Assembly: GCF_000526995.1 (NCBI RefSeq)
Contig: NZ_AZUI01000001.1
Span: 6,056,001-6,120,000, forward strand
Source of the DNA: Lacrimispora indolis DSM 755
GTDB taxonomy: Bacteria > Bacillota > Clostridia > Lachnospirales > Lachnospiraceae
DNA length: 64,000 nt
Reading direction: 5' to 3'
Under the pieces are notes generated by a model, which did no database searches, was not told where the DNA came from, and was given only the letters and a program-made list of their open reading frames with translations. A program made the position numbers and the translations under genes. Within the stretch, counting starts at the first letter, position 1. Every line of letters begins with the position of its first letter. Positions 35,309-44,938 of this stretch are shown piece by piece.

Positions 35309-36238
35309 TTAAATCAGCTCCCTTGCCCGTTTTGCGATTCCTTCTGCCGTAAGTCCGTAATACTCGAACACTTCTTTTGAGGTTCCCGTGATGACAGGGG
35401 CATCGGGAAGAGACAAATTGATCACCTTTTTTGGGCAGTGGGCTGCGACGATCTGGCTGACCATGGAACCCAAACCTCCATATGGGGAATGCTCCTCCAC
35501 GGTGATGATTGCTCCAGCACGTTCTGCCGCATGCAATACAGCCTCCTGGTCCAAAGGCTTTACACAGTACATATCAATAACGGATGCTGAAATTCCGCTT
35601 TTCTTTAACAGCTCTGCGGCCTCCAGCGCCGGCTTTACCATCTCCCCGCAGGCAATGACAGCAATATCCGTTCCAAGGGAAAGAACATTGGCCCGGTCCA
35701 GTTCAAAGGGGCAGTTCTCCTCCGTGTAAATGTCTGCCACCGCATTTCTTCCCACCCTTATGTAAGCAGGCTTCTGATCCTTTAACAATTCCTCGATCAG
35801 CCGTTTTGTCTGGAACCTGTCACTGGGCAGATAAACCCTCATATTGGGAACTGCGGCCATAGCTGCAATGTCCTGGGCGGAATGATGGCTCATTCCCAGA
35901 GCTCCATAACTGACCCCGCCGCTGATTCCGATTAAAGTCACGTTCGTGTCGGAATAAGCACAGTCTATCTTCGCCTGCTCATAACTTCTGGCAGACAAAA
36001 AGCAAGCCGGAGAAGCAGCAAATGCTTTTTTCCCGCATTTTGCCAATCCGGCCGAAATGCTGACCAGATTCTGCTCCGCAATTCCTGTTTCCACAAATTG
36101 CTCCGGGTATGCCTGTGCAAATGGGGCCAGGGATGCGCTTCCCCGTGAATCGCTGCACAAGACAATGATATCATGATCTTCCTTTGCCTGCGCTGACAAT
36201 GTCTCACATATCGCCTGTCTGTTGGGTATTTGATTCAT
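35309..36238 (-). CDS. Transketolase, C-terminal subunit
   Basis: This 309-residue beta subunit of a split thiamine-diphosphate transketolase has the pyrimidine-binding domain with the conserved Glu in ETGIAEQNLVSISAGLA near 55, plus the C-terminal transketolase domain (EHSPYGGLGSMV). It overlaps the N-terminal subunit gene by 4 bp, so they are coupled. With an isomerase and a kinase it could be the apulose-4-phosphate transketolase (AptB-like), giving dihydroxyacetone phosphate. A general pentose role is the alternative. Confidence 0.88.
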   Translation of the reverse strand: MNQIPNRQAICETLSAQAKEDHDIIVLCSDSRGSASLAPFAQAYPEQFVETGIAEQNLVSISAGLAKCGKKAFAASPACFLSARSYEQAKIDCAYSDTNVTLIGISGGVSYGALGMSHHSAQDIAAMAAVPNMRVYLPSDRFQTKRLIEELLKDQKPAYIRVGRNAVADIYTEENCPFELDRANVLSLGTDIAVIACGEMVKPALEAAELLKKSGISASVIDMYCVKPLDQEAVLHAAERAGAIITVEEHSPYGGLGSMVSQIVAAHCPKKVINLSLPDAPVITGTSKEVFEYYGLTAEGIAKRARELI

Positions 36239-37062
36239 ACTGCCGCCTCCCTTCTCATTTCCAAATCAGCCATTATAGCCTCATACTCTTCTCCAGTGGG
36301 CACCCTATGATGCCAGTCCGCCTTATTTTCCATTATCGGGGAACCACATCCTTTCACCGTGTTGGCAATCAGAACGCTGGGCCTTCCCTTTACTGTCTTT
36401 GCCTGTTCAAATGCGTCGTTCAGTTTCTCCACATCGTTTCCATCTGCCACGTCGATTACATGCCAGCCAAAGCTTTTAAAACGATTACCAAGGTCATCAT
36501 GCCCCATGACCTCCTCTGTATTCCCGGAAATCTGGAGGCGGTTGCGGTCCACAACAGCGCAGAGATTATCCAGCTTAAACTGGCTGGCAGCCATGGCCCC
36601 TTCCCATACCGATCCTTCCGCCAGCTCTCCGTCGCCCATAACTGTATAGACCCGGTAGGACCTCCCGTCCATCTTTCCTGCCAGAGCCATTCCTACACAG
36701 ACAGGCAGTCCGTGGCCCAGAGAGCCGGAATTCATCTCAATGCCAGGAAGCTTGTTGTTAGGATGCCCAATAAACCTGGAGCCGAATTTTGAGAAACTCT
36801 TTATGACTTCTTCTATGGGGAAAAAACCTTTTGCTGCAAGAACCGCATACAGAGCTTCCACGGAATGTCCCTTGCTAAGCACAAACCGGTCCCGGTTCTC
36901 ATCTTCCATCAGCTCCGGACTTATGTTCATCTGGCGGAAATACAGCACGGCCAATATATCCATGACGCTCATATCTCCGCCGATGTGGCCCCCTTTCCCT
37001 TCCATAATCATATCTATCACAGATTTTCTCAGTTCATAGGTCTTTGCCTTTAGTCCGTCCAT
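36235..37062 (-). CDS. Transketolase, N-terminal subunit
   Basis: This 275-residue alpha subunit binds the thiamine diphosphate and metal: GDGELAEGSVWEGAM near 145 followed by VVDRNRLQISG is the diphosphate/Mg motif, and SKGHSVEALYAVL and GSLGHGLPVCVGMAL contribute to the site. It starts 1 bp after the isomerase stop. It probably works with the next gene on a ketose phosphate made by the isomerase and kinase. Confidence 0.9.
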   Translation of the reverse strand: MDGLKAKTYELRKSVIDMIMEGKGGHIGGDMSVMDILAVLYFRQMNISPELMEDENRDRFVLSKGHSVEALYAVLAAKGFFPIEEVIKSFSKFGSRFIGHPNNKLPGIEMNSGSLGHGLPVCVGMALAGKMDGRSYRVYTVMGDGELAEGSVWEGAMAASQFKLDNLCAVVDRNRLQISGNTEEVMGHDDLGNRFKSFGWHVIDVADGNDVEKLNDAFEQAKTVKGRPSVLIANTVKGCGSPIMENKADWHHRVPTGEEYEAIMADLEMRREAAV

Positions 37063-37063
37063 A

Positions 37064-38464
37064 TCATTCTCCTCTTAAATAGGCCCTGATCTCTTCCTCG
37101 TTGTCATCATATAAATCCGGCTTCACGCCGATGTACTTGCATGCTTCGTATAATACCGGAACAATGTCCTTGTGGATACCCACACAGTGATGAATATAAG
37201 GCCCTTCCACCAGCTTTGCTTCCAGTTTCTTTAAGTTTGCTACCTCCACCCATACGTAAGTGCCTTTCGTGTATGGACCATCAATTCCCTTCGCCTTTCC
37301 AAGTAAAAGAGAGTATTCCCCGTTATCCCCGTCGAACCGGCACAAGGTCATCTCACCATGCTTTGCCTCCGCCTCCACAGCTCCCGGATGGTCAAAGGCC
37401 AGGGGGTAGCCCAGGGTCGGCCTTTCTTTCGCAACGGAAATGGGCCATGGGCCGCAGTGCTGAAGCAATTCTCCATTTTCGTTGTCCGGATGTCTTACGG
37501 TCCAGTCCGCAAAAAAACTTCTGCATTCATCCATGCCCGCCGCCTCTGCCATAACTGCGGTAACAGCCCCGTGAATGTCTGTCTCACAGACCACCGGGAT
37601 TCCTTCTTCATTTAACAGGGAATTGGCTCCGCATGGCATAATGCCGATTTCTCCCTGAAGAGCATTCCAGCACTGAATGGCAATCGCGTTGCAGCCGTAC
37701 TTAACTGCCAGATTTTTCATGGCAGCCTTTAATGCCGCGACATTTAACAGTGCCTCTTCACTGATTTTAATATTCATGGACTCTTTGCAGTCCTTTACGA
37801 TCTTTTCAACCTCTGTCCTCTCCTCTTTCATCTGTTGTATCTCGGAGGTTAATTCAGGCATAGGAATTGGGGACAATTGTATGTTGAACCGTTCCAGCAA
37901 CTCGCCTTCGTTGCACATGGTGGTCCAGAAATCAAAAGGCCTGGGGGCTATCTGCAGGATTCTTGTGTTTTTAAATACTTTTACTACATTGCAGACCGCC
38001 AGAAAATCACGGATTCCCCGCTCAAATTCCGGGTCCGTCAGCCGGCAGTTGGTCAGATAGGTAAAGGGAACCTTAAATCTTCTCAGCACCTTTCCTGTGG
38101 CAAAGAGGCCGCATTGACTGTCCCGCAGGCGAATTCCATTTTCGTCCGGCCTCTCGTCTCTTGGCCCCCAAATCAGGACCGGAACTCCAAGCTCCTTTGC
38201 CAGTCTCGCGCAAACGTATTCCGTTCCGAAGTTGCAATGAGGGAGAAACAGTCCATCGATTCCTTCATCCCTGAACTTTTCAGCTATGATTTTTACATGG
38301 CTGTCATCGTAGAGAAGCCCTTCTTCGTTCATATCCTTAATATCCACGAAAGAAACTCCCAGTTCCTCAAGTCTATCCGCCGTCAAATTCCTGTACTTTA
38401 TAGCATCCGGAGCGCTGAAAATGCTCCTTCTTGTGGGGGCGAACCCCAGTTTTATAGTCGCCAT
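37064..38464 (-). CDS. L-fucose/L-arabinose isomerase-family protein (sugar isomerase)
   Basis: This 466-residue cytoplasmic enzyme belongs to the L-fucose isomerase fold. It shows LFLPHCNFGTEY near residue 75 and the region GCNAIAIQCWNALQGEIGIMPCGAN near 260 to 285. It also has PVVCETDIHGAVTAVM, which carries metal-ligand acidic residues. Members isomerise aldoses to ketoses with Mn. As the first gene of the isomerase-transketolase-kinase operon it should convert the released monosaccharide; D-apiose to apulose is my inference. The start at 38464 is preferred (GAAAGG nine bases upstream) over 38473. Confidence 0.8.
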   Translation of the reverse strand: MATIKLGFAPTRRSIFSAPDAIKYRNLTADRLEELGVSFVDIKDMNEEGLLYDDSHVKIIAEKFRDEGIDGLFLPHCNFGTEYVCARLAKELGVPVLIWGPRDERPDENGIRLRDSQCGLFATGKVLRRFKVPFTYLTNCRLTDPEFERGIRDFLAVCNVVKVFKNTRILQIAPRPFDFWTTMCNEGELLERFNIQLSPIPMPELTSEIQQMKEERTEVEKIVKDCKESMNIKISEEALLNVAALKAAMKNLAVKYGCNAIAIQCWNALQGEIGIMPCGANSLLNEEGIPVVCETDIHGAVTAVMAEAAGMDECRSFFADWTVRHPDNENGELLQHCGPWPISVAKERPTLGYPLAFDHPGAVEAEAKHGEMTLCRFDGDNGEYSLLLGKAKGIDGPYTKGTYVWVEVANLKKLEAKLVEGPYIHHCVGIHKDIVPVLYEACKYIGVKPDLYDDNEEEIRAYLRGE

Positions 38465-38576
38465 AACATCCATCCTTTCTGCTGAACGATCTTTTCATAT
38501 ATATAAATTATACAGATTACATAACTTAATTTCATTATGATATTCAGTATTTATTAATGAATTTTTAACTTAATTC

Positions 38577-38605
38577 TTGCCTTTTTCCACTTAATAGACC
38601 ATAAT
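38577..38605 (+). promoter_or_regulatory. Promoter of the LacI-family regulator
   Basis: TTGCCT (38577-38582) and CATAAT (38600-38605) are 17 bases apart, ahead of the ATG at 38634. The intergenic region also has a direct repeat TAACTTAATT at 38522-38531 and 38566-38575. A minus-strand TATAAT (38507-38512) may serve the glycan operon. No classical CG-centred LacI operator is apparent. Confidence 0.45.
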
Positions 38606-38633
38606 GATATCAGAACGATCAGGAGGTACATCT

Positions 38634-39641
38634 ATGGGAATTACTGCAAAAGAGCTGGCTAAAATATTAAACCTTTCAGCTGCCGCCGTATCCATGGCTT
38701 TAAATAACAAGCCAGGCGTCAGCACGGAAACAAGAAGGAGGGTCATCGAAACAGCCCAGAAGTTTGATTATGATTTGACCCGTCACACATTTCGCCCAAG
38801 GGACGTGAGCAGCATTTACTTAATTATTTATAAAAAACACGGAGCTATCGTTGGAAGCAATCCTTTTTTTCAAGAGCTTTCCGAAGGAATCGCGGCCGGT
38901 TGCCAGAAAAATAATTACAAGATGGAAATCCGTTATTTATACGGTGAGGAAGGTAATATTGAAAATCGATTAAAAGATATGCTCTACTCCGGCTGTACCG
39001 GAATCATCCTTTTGGGAACCGAAATGACACCTGAAGATTTTCTTCCTTTTCGGTCCCTCACGATTCCGATCGTCTTACTGGACAGCTATTTTGAAACGGT
39101 TCCCTGCGACAGCATCATTATCAACAACATCCAGGGGGCTTTCCTTGCCGCTTCTTACTTGATAAAAACAACCGGAAAACAGCCTGGCTATCTCCATTCC
39201 TCCTATCCGATCGGAAATTTTGCAGAACGGCATTCCGGCTTCTTTAAGGCAATTCACACCTATGGAATGGCCGCCTCCAACAGCATTGTCCACTCAGTCA
39301 CTCCTTCCATAGAAGGCGCTTATGCGGATATGCTGGAAATCCTTAAAAGGAAGGAACCTCTGGCTCCCTGCTACTTTGCGGACAATGATTTAATCGCCAT
39401 GGGAGCCCTTAAGGCATTTAAGCAGTGTGGCTACCGGATACCGGAGGATATCTCCATCGTGGGCTTTGACAACATCCCTGCGGGAATCATTGTGGATCCT
39501 GCCCTCACTACCATTCATGTGCCTAAGCATTATATGGGAACAATGGCTGCCAACAGACTCATTAGCCGCATGGAAGAACCGGATGCCACCTCCGTGAAAC
39601 TTGAAATTGCCACGACTTTAATCCGGAGGAATTCTGCCTGA
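38634..39641 (+). CDS. LacI-family transcriptional regulator
   Basis: This 335-residue repressor-type regulator has an N-terminal HTH (ITAKELAKILNLSAAAVSMALNNKPGVS) and a periplasmic-binding-protein-like effector domain, with YFADNDLIAMGALKAF and ISIVGFDNIPAG near the C-terminal side. The ATG at 38634 has a perfect AGGAGG site. It is divergent from the isomerase-led glycan operon, and most likely senses a sugar of that pathway. Confidence 0.92.
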   Translation: MGITAKELAKILNLSAAAVSMALNNKPGVSTETRRRVIETAQKFDYDLTRHTFRPRDVSSIYLIIYKKHGAIVGSNPFFQELSEGIAAGCQKNNYKMEIRYLYGEEGNIENRLKDMLYSGCTGIILLGTEMTPEDFLPFRSLTIPIVLLDSYFETVPCDSIIINNIQGAFLAASYLIKTTGKQPGYLHSSYPIGNFAERHSGFFKAIHTYGMAASNSIVHSVTPSIEGAYADMLEILKRKEPLAPCYFADNDLIAMGALKAFKQCGYRIPEDISIVGFDNIPAGIIVDPALTTIHVPKHYMGTMAANRLISRMEEPDATSVKLEIATTLIRRNSA

Positions 39642-39660
39642 AGCAGAGGAAAAGGTTGTA

Positions 39661-39723
39661 GAATAAAAAACAGCAGGCAACGATCAAATCTCTGATTATT
39701 CAGTGACTTTTCGTTTCCTGCCG
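39661..39723 (-). terminator. Terminator between the LacI gene and the DUF5692-like gene
   Basis: Thirteen-base arms (39671-39683 and 39711-39723; one mismatch, one wobble) are followed on the minus strand by TTTTTTATTC. It ends the minus-strand membrane-protein gene and may act in both directions. Confidence 0.65.
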
Positions 39724-39729
39724 TTTCAT

Positions 39730-40788
39730 TTACTCTGCCAAAGCCTTAATTTCCTGATACTTCTTATGATCCGTATATAATTCTCCGGTATATGGATTTC
39801 TCTTTGTCTTATACATTCTGTGAATCATATATACAAATACTCCGATATTTGCAAGAAGAGCCAGCAAACTTATAACAAATAAAAAAGTGGTATCCGGTGA
39901 TACACCTGCCACCGGTTGGATTCCTATTCCGGTCAATACCGTATACCCGTCAGGGGAAAGCATTCCTTCCCGTATCGCTGCTTCTGCAATAGCCTTACTG
40001 GACCGGGAATGCACCAGAAAACTGCTGGCATCCTGAAATACCGGAAACGTCTGGGCAAACATGCACCACAGTGCCAGCGTCTGGGCACGGTGCTGCAGCC
40101 ATGCCCCCTTCCCCACTGTAAATGCACAAATTGTGGGGGCCAGCAAAAGGGCTAATCCGCAATACCATGCATGAGTCGGAAGGCAGTTATAGGTATAAGC
40201 AAAATTCCACAAATCATAGGCAATAATCCAGAACCACATCATATCAGGCCAAAGCATATCCTGGCTCTTATCTTTACTGGTCTTCTTTCGAATACAGATT
40301 CCAAACCAGCCTGTAATGGTCACAATATTCAAAAGACCTGCGATCCCGTTCATGACATTCCATGAACCGCCGATATAGTACTGAACCTGATTGTTCATAT
40401 ACTCCATAACCGGTGATACATACTGGCTTACTTCAAAATCGCGGAAACAGGCTTCCAGGATATTGACCGCCAGAATTAACGGCGGGAAACACAGCGCAAT
40501 TTTATTATGCTGCAGCTTTTTGATATGACGGATACACCAAAAGCCAATACACCCTGCCGTAGAAGAGTAAACCTTTGCCAGATGAAACCAGTCCATATAA
40601 GAAGTATCCTTCAGCGTTGTCACCCATAAAACGGTTAAAACAACCGGAAGCACAACAAAGCAGCCAAATCCCACCCATTTAAAACGGCGGCTCAATTCAT
40701 TTGCGGCAAACAACGATAGAAACACCCCAAGCCATACCAGTAAAACCAATATTGTCGGAACACCTTCTGAAAACACAAACATACCCAT
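39730..40788 (-). CDS. Polytopic membrane protein (DUF5692-like)
   Basis: This 352-residue hydrophobic protein has about eight predicted helices, starting with ILVLLVWLGVFLSLFAANEL and ending with VISLLALLANIGVFVYMIHRMY. It has conserved-looking aromatic segments (WFWIIAYDLWNFAYTYNCLPTHAWYCG). I associate it tentatively with the DUF5692 family, whose role is unknown. It lies downstream of hypA in the same direction with a gap of about 120 bp, so it may or may not be part of that operon. Confidence 0.65.
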   Translation of the reverse strand: MGMFVFSEGVPTILVLLVWLGVFLSLFAANELSRRFKWVGFGCFVVLPVVLTVLWVTTLKDTSYMDWFHLAKVYSSTAGCIGFWCIRHIKKLQHNKIALCFPPLILAVNILEACFRDFEVSQYVSPVMEYMNNQVQYYIGGSWNVMNGIAGLLNIVTITGWFGICIRKKTSKDKSQDMLWPDMMWFWIIAYDLWNFAYTYNCLPTHAWYCGLALLLAPTICAFTVGKGAWLQHRAQTLALWCMFAQTFPVFQDASSFLVHSRSSKAIAEAAIREGMLSPDGYTVLTGIGIQPVAGVSPDTTFLFVISLLALLANIGVFVYMIHRMYKTKRNPYTGELYTDHKKYQEIKALAE

Positions 40789-40911
40789 TCCTCCTTGTTT
40801 TACACGCTTCTATTTCTTTCATATTTAATTCATGAGAGCATTCTGGCATTCACCTGTGACGAATTGCGATCCCTTCTTTCACAGCCTTCGCCACTTCATC
40901 GTCAGAATCCT

Positions 40912-41253
40912 TTAGTTACACACGATCTCCTTAATGATCATGTCATCGCCCTCCAGGATTTCCATATCCATACTGCCGCAGCCAGGGCAAATTAAATCAC
41001 TGTAAACGGCATTAAATACCCTGCCGCAGCCTTTGCATTTCACAATACCGGGAATGACGATAAGCTCCAGCTCTGTTTTTTCCATAAAAGTTTTATAGGA
41101 GGCAGCAGGCCAGCTTTGCTCCAAGTATCTGGGCACGATACCGGAAAGCTCACCAACTTCGATGACAAGCTTGTGGACCTCTGTAATATTCTGCTCCTTT
41201 ACAATACGCTCAATGGTGTGAACCATTGAGTTTAATACACCAAGCTCATGCAT
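40912..41253 (-). CDS. hypA: Hydrogenase nickel-incorporation protein HypA
   Basis: This 113-residue nickel metallochaperone starts MHELGV, providing the N-terminal His2/Glu3 nickel site. It has the zinc site formed by two CxxC pairs (KCKGCGRVF and ICPGCGSMD). Length and layout are typical. HypA works with HypB to insert nickel into [NiFe] hydrogenase or urease. It follows the large Fe-S/flavin oxidoreductase gene by 20 bp. Confidence 0.93.
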   Translation of the reverse strand: MHELGVLNSMVHTIERIVKEQNITEVHKLVIEVGELSGIVPRYLEQSWPAASYKTFMEKTELELIVIPGIVKCKGCGRVFNAVYSDLICPGCGSMDMEILEGDDMIIKEIVCN

Positions 41254-41273
41254 GACTGACTCTCCCTTTCCCG

Positions 41274-43964
41274 TTAGCTTCTTCTGCCAACGCTTTCTTT
41301 GAGGGTGGCTGCAGCAATCTTTCCGGTACGTATAATTGCGTTGGCAGCAATCTTGACAGGAAGTTTTTCATAGGTATTGGGAACCGTGTTATAGGTGCGC
41401 TCCAGATGAATTGCATCAAATTTACATTTGGTCGTACACATGCCACAGCCAATACACATATAAGCGTCGATTTCTACCGCACCGCAGCCAAGACAGCGTT
41501 CCGTCTCTTTCTTTAACTGTTCCTCGGTGAAGGTCAACCGTTCATCATAGAAGCTGCCTTTTTTCTCAGGAGAATGGCCTGGTCTCTGGCGGGGAGTTGT
41601 ATCAAAATCCTGTAAGCCGATGGCAACGTTATTTTTATCAAACGCATGGTATTCCCGGCGGTCACGGCCATATACAAGAGACTGTCCCGGCTGTACATAA
41701 CGGTGAATGGAGATTGCACCTTCTTTTCCGGCTGCAATGGCATGGATCGCAAATTGGGGTCCTGTAAAACAGTCACCGCCGGCAAAAATATCCGGTTCCG
41801 AAGTCTGTAAGGTCAGACTGTCCGCTTTGGCAGTACCGCCGCGTCCAAGTTCAACCTTGCTTTCTGAGAGAAGTCCGCCCCACTGGATGGTCTGGCCAAT
41901 GGAAAGCAGTACAGTATCAGCTTCCACAGTAATGGTATCATTTTCATCGTACTTTGGAGCGAAACGCTGGTCTTCATCGAATACACTGATGCAGCGCTTA
42001 AATTCTACACCGGTTACCTTTCCATCTTCTGTCAGGATGCGCTTAGGGCCCCAGCCATTATGAAAGGAAACGTTATCTTCCTCAGCCTCTGCGATCTCCT
42101 CCGGTAATGCCGGCATTTCACCGGAACTTTCCAGACAGTAAAGATTAACAGCAGCAGCCCCCTGTCTTACCCCTGTACGGGCTACATCAATTGCTACATT
42201 TCCGCCGCCGATCACAACTACATTTCCGGAAAACTCTGCCTTTCTTCCAAGATTTACATTGCGAAGGAAATCAACGCCGGAGATAACCCCTTCAGCGTCC
42301 TCCCCTTCGATACCAAGACTTCTGCCGCCCTGTGCGCCGATTGCCAGATAAAAGGCTTCATAACCTTCTTTCCGAAGCTCATTAAGAGTAATATCTTTTC
42401 CGACTTCAATTCCGGTTTTAAAGGTAACACCCATTTCACGCAGAACATCTATTTCGGCATTAAGAACCTCCTTTTCCAGGCGGAAGGAGGGAATACCAAG
42501 GGTAAGCATACCGCCAAGTTTTTCTTCCTTTTCAAATACCGTTACCTGATAACCATCAATTGCCAGGTAATATGCACAGGAAAGACCGGAGGGACCGGAG
42601 CCTACCACTGCAATTTTATTTCCAAGATGGTAACGCATTGGCGGGATATAGCGGATCGAACCATCCAGCTCTTTATCTGCAATAAATTTTTTGATTTCAT
42701 CGATGGAAACCGGTTCATCAATATCTCCGCGGGTACATTCGCTTTCACAGCCATGAGGACAGATCCGTCCGCAGACAGCAGGGAAAGGATTTTCTTTCTT
42801 TATCAGTTCTAATGCTTCATGGTAACGGCCGGAAGCAGCAAGCTTTATGTAACCCTGTACGGAAATATGAGCAGGACAGGCAGTTTTACAGGGAGAAGTT
42901 CCTTCTTCCGCAACATCTTTACGGTTCTCGCGGTAATCCACATTCCAGTTGCTTTCTCTCCAGATATGATCACGTGCGGTAGGTTCTGCCTTTATGGCAG
43001 CGGGTGTTTTAGAACAGAGTTTTTGGCCAAGTTTTAAAGCATTAACCGGACAGTTTTCCACACACTGTCCGCAGGCTACGCAGTTTTCCTTTTTTACCGT
43101 GGCAGCGAAGTTGGATCGTATGGAATCCGGAGTATTAAAAAGTGTTGCAAGACGCAGGGAGAAGCAGGAGCAGCCACAGCAGTTGCAGATTGCCGCTGAT
43201 TCACCAAGTCCGTCGGTATGGGGCATTTCATGCATGAGGCCGTTATTTTCTGCAAATTTAATAATTTCCTTTGCTTCTTCCCGTGAAATCTGGCGGCCTC
43301 TGCCTGTTCTTATATAATATTCGGCACCTTCGCCCATCTGGATGCAAATTTCTTTTTCCAGATGGCCGCAGCCCTCATCCAGTACACGGCGTGACTGGCG
43401 GCAGGAGCAGTCAGATACTGAGAACGTATCATATTTATCCAGATAATAAGAGAGACGTTCCCAGGGTTTTGTACCAGGGATATCCTTGATGGCCTCTTCC
43501 ACAGGAATGACACGCATCATTGCCATGCCTTGCGGGAATTTTGCTGCCATAGGCGCAAGACGCAGTCTGGTATATTCTTCAAAGGCTTTGCCGATTTCAG
43601 GATGTTCGTTAAGCTGTTCCCGGTTATTTACCATCATTTCCAACATACCGGGGGCAAATATATTCACAAAGAACCGTTCTTTATGATCCTCCTTATCCTT
43701 CCATACTTTGGCGACACCTGTGTACGTTAACTGCTTTAGGAGCGCCTTTGTCTCTTCTTTACTCTTTCCGGAGCGCTTAGCGACATACTCGAAGGTACGG
43801 GGTTTACGCAGCCCTATAATCATAGCAATATCAGCCATGTCATCTGTTACAACACAGTTTAGAGCGTAGTATTCGGGAGAATTTTCATCGATTTTGTTCA
43901 TGGCTCCGGCAATACCGCCTACCATTTTCGCCAGCTTTACTATTTTAGGTCTTAATTCACTCAT
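41274..43964 (-). CDS. Multidomain Fe-S/FAD oxidoreductase (GltD-like core)
   Basis: This 896-residue cytoplasmic redox protein has an N-terminal winged-helix-like region (about 1-100). A cysteine-rich module follows (DCSCRQSRR near 195, then AICNCCGCSC near 265), then a ferredoxin motif (CVACGQCVENCP near 300). The GltD-like region includes PCKTACPAHISVQGYI and CGRICPHGCESEC. It contains an FAD motif (VVGSGPSGLSCAYYLA) and an NAD(P) motif (VIGGGNVAIDVA). The C-terminal ferredoxin motif is CIGCGMCTTKC. It probably moves electrons between NAD(P)H and a low-potential carrier. The start at 43964 has GGAAAGG. Flanked by hypA and hypB; partner enzyme not in the window. Confidence 0.85.
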   Translation of the reverse strand: MSELRPKIVKLAKMVGGIAGAMNKIDENSPEYYALNCVVTDDMADIAMIIGLRKPRTFEYVAKRSGKSKEETKALLKQLTYTGVAKVWKDKEDHKERFFVNIFAPGMLEMMVNNREQLNEHPEIGKAFEEYTRLRLAPMAAKFPQGMAMMRVIPVEEAIKDIPGTKPWERLSYYLDKYDTFSVSDCSCRQSRRVLDEGCGHLEKEICIQMGEGAEYYIRTGRGRQISREEAKEIIKFAENNGLMHEMPHTDGLGESAAICNCCGCSCFSLRLATLFNTPDSIRSNFAATVKKENCVACGQCVENCPVNALKLGQKLCSKTPAAIKAEPTARDHIWRESNWNVDYRENRKDVAEEGTSPCKTACPAHISVQGYIKLAASGRYHEALELIKKENPFPAVCGRICPHGCESECTRGDIDEPVSIDEIKKFIADKELDGSIRYIPPMRYHLGNKIAVVGSGPSGLSCAYYLAIDGYQVTVFEKEEKLGGMLTLGIPSFRLEKEVLNAEIDVLREMGVTFKTGIEVGKDITLNELRKEGYEAFYLAIGAQGGRSLGIEGEDAEGVISGVDFLRNVNLGRKAEFSGNVVVIGGGNVAIDVARTGVRQGAAAVNLYCLESSGEMPALPEEIAEAEEDNVSFHNGWGPKRILTEDGKVTGVEFKRCISVFDEDQRFAPKYDENDTITVEADTVLLSIGQTIQWGGLLSESKVELGRGGTAKADSLTLQTSEPDIFAGGDCFTGPQFAIHAIAAGKEGAISIHRYVQPGQSLVYGRDRREYHAFDKNNVAIGLQDFDTTPRQRPGHSPEKKGSFYDERLTFTEEQLKKETERCLGCGAVEIDAYMCIGCGMCTTKCKFDAIHLERTYNTVPNTYEKLPVKIAANAIIRTGKIAAATLKESVGRRS

Positions 43965-44035
43965 AATTTCCTTTCCCGCGCTTGTTTTACGCAATTGAAG
44001 TTTATGAATACCTTTTTATGACAGTTATACGTTTG

Positions 44036-44704
44036 TTATTCACACCAGGATTTTACTGCATTGCTTAACCAGCCGGTCCATTCCTCTATCCCTTCATTTT
44101 TTAAAGCGCTGATGGGAATGATGATGGCGTTGGGGTTACGAAGTCTGATATTCACTTTGCATTTTTCCAGGTCAAAATTAAAATACGGCATTACATCCAT
44201 CTTATTGATCAGTACTACATCGCAAACAGAAAACATCAGCGGATATTTAAGTGGTTTGTCGTCTCCTTCCGGTACGGATAGGATCATAGCATTTTTTACT
44301 GCGCCGGTATCAAATTCTGCAGGACAGACTAAGTTGCCCACATTTTCTAATATTACAAGGTCCAGACCGTCTGTACCAAGCCCCTCTAATCCCTGGCGGG
44401 TCATTTCCGCGTCCAGATGGCACATACCACCGGTATGCAGCTGGATCGCCTTTGCACCGGTTTGCCGTATGGTACGGGCATCCACGTCAGAATCAATATC
44501 CGCTTCCATAACACCAATATTAAGGTCGTTCTTTAGGGCATGAACCGTACGGGTCAGAGTAGTGGTCTTACCTGCACCGGGACTGGACATCAGATTAAGA
44601 AGAAAGACCTTCTTCTCCTTTAATTCTTCACGAAGCTTTCCGGCTTGTATGTTGTTGTCAGCAAAGACACTTGTTTTTATCTCAAGAACTTTAAAATCTT
44701 CCAT
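44036..44704 (-). CDS. hypB: Hydrogenase nickel-incorporation GTPase HypB
   Basis: This 222-residue SIMIBI GTPase drives nickel insertion with HypA. The P-loop is SSPGAGKTT near residue 40. The metal-binding G-domain residues are in GGMCHLDAEM, and the ENVGNLVCPAEFD motif follows. The guanine motif is INKMD near 165. The N-terminal CxxCGC nickel motif of E. coli HypB is absent, as in many Firmicutes. The start at 44704 has AAAGGAG. It is the first gene of the hypB-oxidoreductase-hypA unit. Confidence 0.93.
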   Translation of the reverse strand: MEDFKVLEIKTSVFADNNIQAGKLREELKEKKVFLLNLMSSPGAGKTTTLTRTVHALKNDLNIGVMEADIDSDVDARTIRQTGAKAIQLHTGGMCHLDAEMTRQGLEGLGTDGLDLVILENVGNLVCPAEFDTGAVKNAMILSVPEGDDKPLKYPLMFSVCDVVLINKMDVMPYFNFDLEKCKVNIRLRNPNAIIIPISALKNEGIEEWTGWLSNAVKSWCE

Positions 44705-44825
44705 GTGTTGCGCTCCTTTCTTTTCCTTTTCTGTCATCTGTTGCTTTAGAATCACTTTTTGGCATTTTCCTTTTCTTCAAAGGTCTTTCAGCCTTCAAGA
44801 GGAAGGAATATTTTTCATAAGTGCT

Positions 44826-44838
44826 CTGGTTCAGCCAG
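44826..44838. promoter_or_regulatory. GntR operator candidate, hypB side
   Basis: CTGGTTCAGCCAG is an inverted repeat differing by one base from the TGGT-N3-ACCA site typical of FadR-type GntR regulators. It lies 122 bp upstream of hypB. The same motif lies before the regulator gene. Confidence 0.45.
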
Positions 44839-44938
44839 GCGAATAGCCTAGTTTATTTTTTAACAATATCATTATAAATTATTCTATGAAAACTAGCAAT
44901 AATGTAAAAATTAATCGTCATTTTTACATATTTATTTG

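Noticed and set aside
37877..38485. 202-codon plus-strand frame opposite the isomerase
   Set aside because: Antisense to a well-supported enzyme gene and no support of its own.
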